Origin: a virus
IMG/VR virus record: IMGVR_UViG_3300035459_000097
Location: 1 to 24,870 of that record
Reading direction: 5' to 3' (one strand)
Length of the DNA: 24,870 bases
Shown: one piece after another, positions 22,409-24,870 of the stretch
How positions within the stretch are numbered: position 1 is the stretch's first letter
How the letters are laid out: each line of letters begins with the position of its first letter
Program-made: the position numbers and the translations under genes
Notes under the pieces: generated by a model
Told to the model about the DNA's origin: nothing
Seen by the model: only the letters and a program-made list of their open reading frames with translations
The model's database searches: none

Positions 22409-22717
22409 CTAGGCCGCCTTCACGATCGAGGTGGCCCGCTCGATCCTCTGGGCCAGGTTGCTGAAGATCTGACTCCAGAACATCGCGTAGGCCGCCTGGC
22501 CGATGGCCGCGCCGAGGGCGATGAGTCCCACGACGTTGTCGAGGGTGAAGTTCAACCCTGAGGTCAAGACGCCGAGGATGCCCACCACGAAGTAGCAGCC
22601 CACGGCGATGACGCTGTTGTAGGTCGGGCTCCAGCCTTCCTGGCGGATGACCGCGATGAGGAGCGGCAGGATTGCCGCGAAAATGATGTAGCCGGGGTTG
22701 GACAGGATCGGATCCAT
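22409..22717 (-). CDS. Holin-like membrane protein (102 aa)
   Basis: There are three hydrophobic segments (about 8-24, 33-51 and 63-81) and a charged C-terminal tail (SNLAQRIERATSIVKAA), the layout of class I holins. It has no signal peptide. GGAGGAA lies a few bases before the ATG. It follows the papain-like gene and the coiled-coil/TM gene, so the three together could make a lysis cassette placed before the terminase. Function is inferred from topology and context only. Confidence 0.65.
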   Translation of the reverse strand: MDPILSNPGYIIFAAILPLLIAVIRQEGWSPTYNSVIAVGCYFVVGILGVLTSGLNFTLDNVVGLIALGAAIGQAAYAMFWSQIFSNLAQRIERATSIVKAA

Positions 22718-22726
22718 GGTTCCTCC

Positions 22727-23803
22727 CTAGACGTTGAGGTCGGCGCGCACGGCACCGTCGACGGACAGCTGGACGCGGTGGAGCACGTCGCCGCCACCGG
22801 GAGCCGGCGTGAACGAGCTTGCATTCCGAGCCAGCAGGGCGACCAACTGGCCCCCGACCACGATCAGGAAGGCGTCCGTGCCGTCGAGGTTCGTTGGGCC
22901 GATCGGGGAGTTCAACTGGTAGCGGTTGATGACCGGATAGGATCCGGCCGGCACGGGCACGAGAACATTCGTGATGACGTTCTCTGCCCGGATCGCAGGG
23001 TCATTCGGGACGACGATGGTGCCGATGGGCGTGGGGACGGTGCCGTTCATGTTTCCTCCGGAGAAGGGCAGATCGCGGCCAGTCAGATCCTTGAAGGCTG
23101 CGGCAAGTCCGGCCAGGTCCATGCCCGCCAAGAACCCCTTGGAGCCCAGGTGCTCGGGCAGGATCACTCCCCAGGTGCCGTTGACCTCATGGGCCCAGAA
23201 CTCCTGGGTGAAGCCGTTCTCGCGGGTCCACGTCTCGAACCGGACGTCATCCGCGGCGGTGTCGCGGTGGCCGGCGGACATGACGGAGTGGTAGCCCTCG
23301 ACCTCGGAACTAGGGTGATAGCCCCAGTCCCGGCCGGCGTCGTAGTCGTCGAAGCAGGACTTCCGGACCCGGATTGAGGTCCACTCGAAGCCGAGGATCG
23401 AGATCGCGGCATCGTGCTTGCCGAGCGCGATCGTTCCGAAGGCCACGATGTCACCGCGCTTCTGGAGGTATTCCAGCAGCGTCTGGATGTCCATGCCGTT
23501 GTCTTCAGCTGGGTAGTTCGGGTTCTGAGTCTTGTAGATGGCGACGATCTCGTCATCGGTCAGGATGATTTCCTTGCCGCCCAGAATGGCGGACACGAGG
23601 GCCTTGACAGCTCCCCAGGTCGCGACGACGCAGGTTCCGTGCTGGTTGTTGAGCCACCACGGCCAGGTCTTGCGGTAGGAGAGATAGTCCACTGGCGGAG
23701 TGGCGGGCAGGACCTCCGGGCGGAAGAAGTCGGAGAGGACCAGGGCCGGTTTGTTGACGGCCGGGCGACATCCGAGCTTGGGGCGGAACTGTTCGCTGGT
23801 CAT
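22727..23803 (-). CDS. Papain-like (C1-like) cysteine peptidase-fold protein with beta-rich C-terminal domain (358 aa)
   Basis: Residues about 35-215 have the C1 order. Q54 and C58 lie in NNQHGTCVVATWGAV. LTDDEIVAIYKTQNPNY and MDIQTLLEYLQKRGDIVAFG (104-123) follow. H172 is in GYHSVMSAGH, and then comes TWTRENGF (191-198), similar to the Asn/Trp-containing end of papain-like enzymes. No signal peptide is present. Residues about 250-358 are beta-looking, rich in Val, Pro and Asn, and may bind a surface or form part of a virion fibre. Lying next to a holin-like gene, it could be an unusual endolysin; related papain-like phage proteins are also thought to be structural. The family call is moderate, the activity inferred. 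Confidence 0.6.
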   Translation of the reverse strand: MTSEQFRPKLGCRPAVNKPALVLSDFFRPEVLPATPPVDYLSYRKTWPWWLNNQHGTCVVATWGAVKALVSAILGGKEIILTDDEIVAIYKTQNPNYPAEDNGMDIQTLLEYLQKRGDIVAFGTIALGKHDAAISILGFEWTSIRVRKSCFDDYDAGRDWGYHPSSEVEGYHSVMSAGHRDTAADDVRFETWTRENGFTQEFWAHEVNGTWGVILPEHLGSKGFLAGMDLAGLAAAFKDLTGRDLPFSGGNMNGTVPTPIGTIVVPNDPAIRAENVITNVLVPVPAGSYPVINRYQLNSPIGPTNLDGTDAFLIVVGGQLVALLARNASSFTPAPGGGDVLHRVQLSVDGAVRADLNV

Positions 23804-23997
23804 GGGAGCCTCGTTGCTTTCCCGGAGATCTGGACGGCGTCGGCGTAGGACTCGTCCCAGTCCACGTGCAGCCCATTGCCGCTCTCGGCCGGTCGGAAGG
23901 GCGCATTGATGATCCGCGCGAGGTGCCGGCGGTAGGCGGCCCGCGCTCGCCGGCGCTCTTGCCAGTCCCGGACGGCTCGGAGCAGAAGGGTGATCAT
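23800..23997 (-). CDS. Small basic protein (65 aa)
   Basis: The N-terminal 30 residues form a strongly basic amphipathic helix (MITLLLRAVRDWQERRRARA), and the rest is mixed (ESGNGLHVDWDESYADAVQI). Its ATG shares one base with the preceding TAA (TAATG), and its TGA overlaps the next ATG, giving strong evidence for coupling. No family is recognised. It may be a small lysis or assembly accessory. Confidence 0.55.
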   Translation of the reverse strand: MITLLLRAVRDWQERRRARAAYRRHLARIINAPFRPAESGNGLHVDWDESYADAVQISGKATRLP

Positions 23998-24323
23998 TAC
24001 AACCTCCCGAGCCAGTGCAGCAGGCTCGCGCTGTTGCTGAGCAGGACCACGATCAGCGAGGCGAACGCCACGACGGCGACTCCCCAGCGCAGGATCCGGA
24101 GAGCCGCTCGCATCTCAACCCGAAGGTCGCGCTGGTCATCACAAACGCCCTTGATGCGCCTGTCCTGGTCCCCGTCACGGGTCTCCAGGTCGGTCAGCCG
24201 GCGAATGATGCCCGCCTCCCTGAGCTCCTTGAGATCCGAGGCCATGGCTCCGAGCTGCTCGAGCACTTGGTCGAGCTTTACCTCGACGGCCACGAGGCGG
24301 CCTCCTACATCTGCGGGGGTCAT
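23997..24323 (-). CDS. Coiled-coil protein with C-terminal membrane anchor, XhlA-like (108 aa)
   Basis: The start is ATG 24323, which overlaps the TGA of a possible upstream 55-aa gene; a 28-residue longer frame is less likely. The first about 75 residues form a coiled coil (KLDQVLEQLGAMASDLKELR and on). One hydrophobic span follows (about 80-98, WGVAVVAFASLIVVLL). This layout matches XhlA-type lysis accessory proteins and other anchored phage proteins. Position beside the holin-like gene supports a membrane/lysis role. It is not a proven match. Confidence 0.6.
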   Translation of the reverse strand: MTPADVGGRLVAVEVKLDQVLEQLGAMASDLKELREAGIIRRLTDLETRDGDQDRRIKGVCDDQRDLRVEMRAALRILRWGVAVVAFASLIVVLLSNSASLLHWLGRL

Positions 24324-24487
24324 CGGGGATAGGCCAGATAGACCGTCTGGGCGCCGCACTTCACCACGGCGCCCAGCGGCTGCTCGGAGGGAGGAGAAGA
24401 GGGGCAAAGAGAACGCCCGTCCTTCGCGCTCACAGCCTGGCTCGCCCGATCAGGGGTGCACGCCTTGTGACGGAAGAACGGGCTCAC
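24320..24487 (-). CDS. Possible small Cys-containing protein (55 aa)
   Basis: This frame begins GTG at 24487 and ends in a TGA overlapping the next ATG. It encodes 55 residues with three Cys (near 9, 28 and 44) and ends VVKCGAQTVYLAYPR. The end coupling is good, but the start has no clear Shine-Dalgarno, and no family is recognised. It could be a real small gene filling the space between the HTH and coiled-coil genes, or a chance frame. Confidence 0.35.
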   Translation of the reverse strand: MSPFFRHKACTPDRASQAVSAKDGRSLCPSSPPSEQPLGAVVKCGAQTVYLAYPR

Positions 24488-24507
24488 GGCCAGAAGCGTA
24501 GCTGCGC

Positions 24508-24756
24508 TCAGCCCCCGACAGCTACCCCCGACGTTGCACTATCGGCCGACGGGGTGTACGGAATAACTAGCCAGCCGAGCAGCATCGCGGCTTCGAGACG
24601 GCTGCCGGCGCCGAGTTTGACGTAGAGCGAAGCGACGTGACCTCGGACCGTATGGCGGCTGACGCCAAGCGATGCCGCTGCCTCCTTGTCGCAGCCGTAG
24701 CGGCAGACCGCCGCGAAGGCCTCGAGCTCGCGGGAGGTCGGCACCGGGTTCCTCAT
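24508..24756 (-). CDS. Stand-alone LuxR/GerE-type HTH protein (82 aa)
   Basis: Residues about 6-65 match the C-terminal DNA-binding domain of LuxR/FixJ regulators: SRELEAFAAVCRYGCDKEAA, then LGVSRHTVRGHVASLYVKLG, then SRLEAAMLLGWL. The usual pattern is 'LT.RE...L.....G..nkeIA..L..S..TV..H...i..KLg...R..A'. No receiver or sensor domain is present, so it resembles small phage regulators made only of the HTH. It lies upstream of the late genes in the same direction and may regulate them. The ATG overlaps the stop of the upstream partial gene. Confidence 0.8.
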   Translation of the reverse strand: MRNPVPTSRELEAFAAVCRYGCDKEAAASLGVSRHTVRGHVASLYVKLGAGSRLEAAMLLGWLVIPYTPSADSATSGVAVGG

Positions 24757-24870
24757 GCCGATCGCACCGCTCGGATGGGTGGCGTCGCACCACCCATCGT
24801 GACCAGGGTTCCGCCGATCAGGCGGCCGAACTGACGGGAAGCGCGGGCCCGACTCCTCTCGCCCCGACCA
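24753..24870 (-). CDS. C-terminal end of an unknown gene, cut by window edge
   Basis: The frame is open from the window edge to a TGA at 24753 that overlaps the ATG of the HTH gene (ATGA). The 38 visible residues are basic at first, then FGRLIGGTLVTMGGATPPIR and a short basic end. Only the coupling suggests that it is real; no family can be named. Confidence 0.4.
   Translation of the reverse strand, partial: GRGERSRARASRQFGRLIGGTLVTMGGATPPIRAVRSA

Noticed and set aside
1-24870. tRNA genes, CRISPR arrays, insertion sequences and integrase or attachment sites
   Set aside because: No cloverleaf, regular spaced repeat, transposase, recombinase or matching direct repeat was seen on reading; a short or diverged element could still be missed by eye.

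Overview
The window is a GC-rich segment of a tailed, non-contractile (siphovirus-like) phage or prophage. From about 24.9 kb down to 4.2 kb the minus strand carries an almost gap-free late operon: lysis-type genes, DNA packaging, head, head-tail connection, tail tube, tape measure and tail tip. No integrase, replication gene, tRNA or host housekeeping gene is visible, so the window is part of a larger genome and temperate status is not proven. GTG starts, ATGA couplings, a probable leaderless early promoter and a zinc-ribbon / threonine-proline linker / DUF4352-like protein suggest a GC-rich Gram-positive or Chloroflexota/Actinomycetota-like host. That host guess is inference only.

Late region, in transcription order (right to left): the 3' end of an unknown gene at the window edge; a stand-alone LuxR/GerE-type HTH protein; a possible 55-aa protein; a coiled-coil protein with a C-terminal membrane anchor; a 65-aa basic protein; a papain-like protein; a holin-like protein; the small and large terminase subunits; a zinc-ribbon/SAP-like protein; portal; MuF-like protein; a capsid protease fused to a scaffold; a DUF2190-like capsid cement protein; the major capsid protein; a long stem-loop; head-tail connector, head closure, HK97 gp10-like and tail terminator proteins; three small proteins; tail tube; tail assembly chaperones G and G-T joined by a -1 frameshift at CCCTTTA; tape measure; an enlarged Dit-like distal tail protein; and a baseplate hub whose C-terminus may bind the receptor. 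Most neighbours overlap by ATGA or TGATG or lie within about 20 bp, so translation is probably coupled.

Control and accessory region (1-4163): two genes run on the plus strand, an XRE-like HTH regulator (2734-3192) and a membrane-anchored zinc-ribbon/DUF4352-like protein (3375-4163) that converges on the end of the late operon. Divergent from the regulator is a second minus-strand operon. Its promoter (TTGACG, 16 bp, TAGAAT) lies under a perfect 7-bp-arm palindrome and places the predicted transcript start at the ATG of a small HTH gene. This operon continues through a small protein, two membrane proteins, two CxxC zinc-ribbon-like proteins, a 37-residue basic protein and the start of a CotH-kinase-like gene cut by the window edge.

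The layout resembles a lysogeny/early switch beside a complete virion module. The least explained parts are the leftward operon with its CotH-like gene and membrane-protein pair, the papain-like protein beside the holin, and the adhesin-like expansions of the two tail-tip proteins. All family assignments rest on reading the translated sequence; no database search was run.
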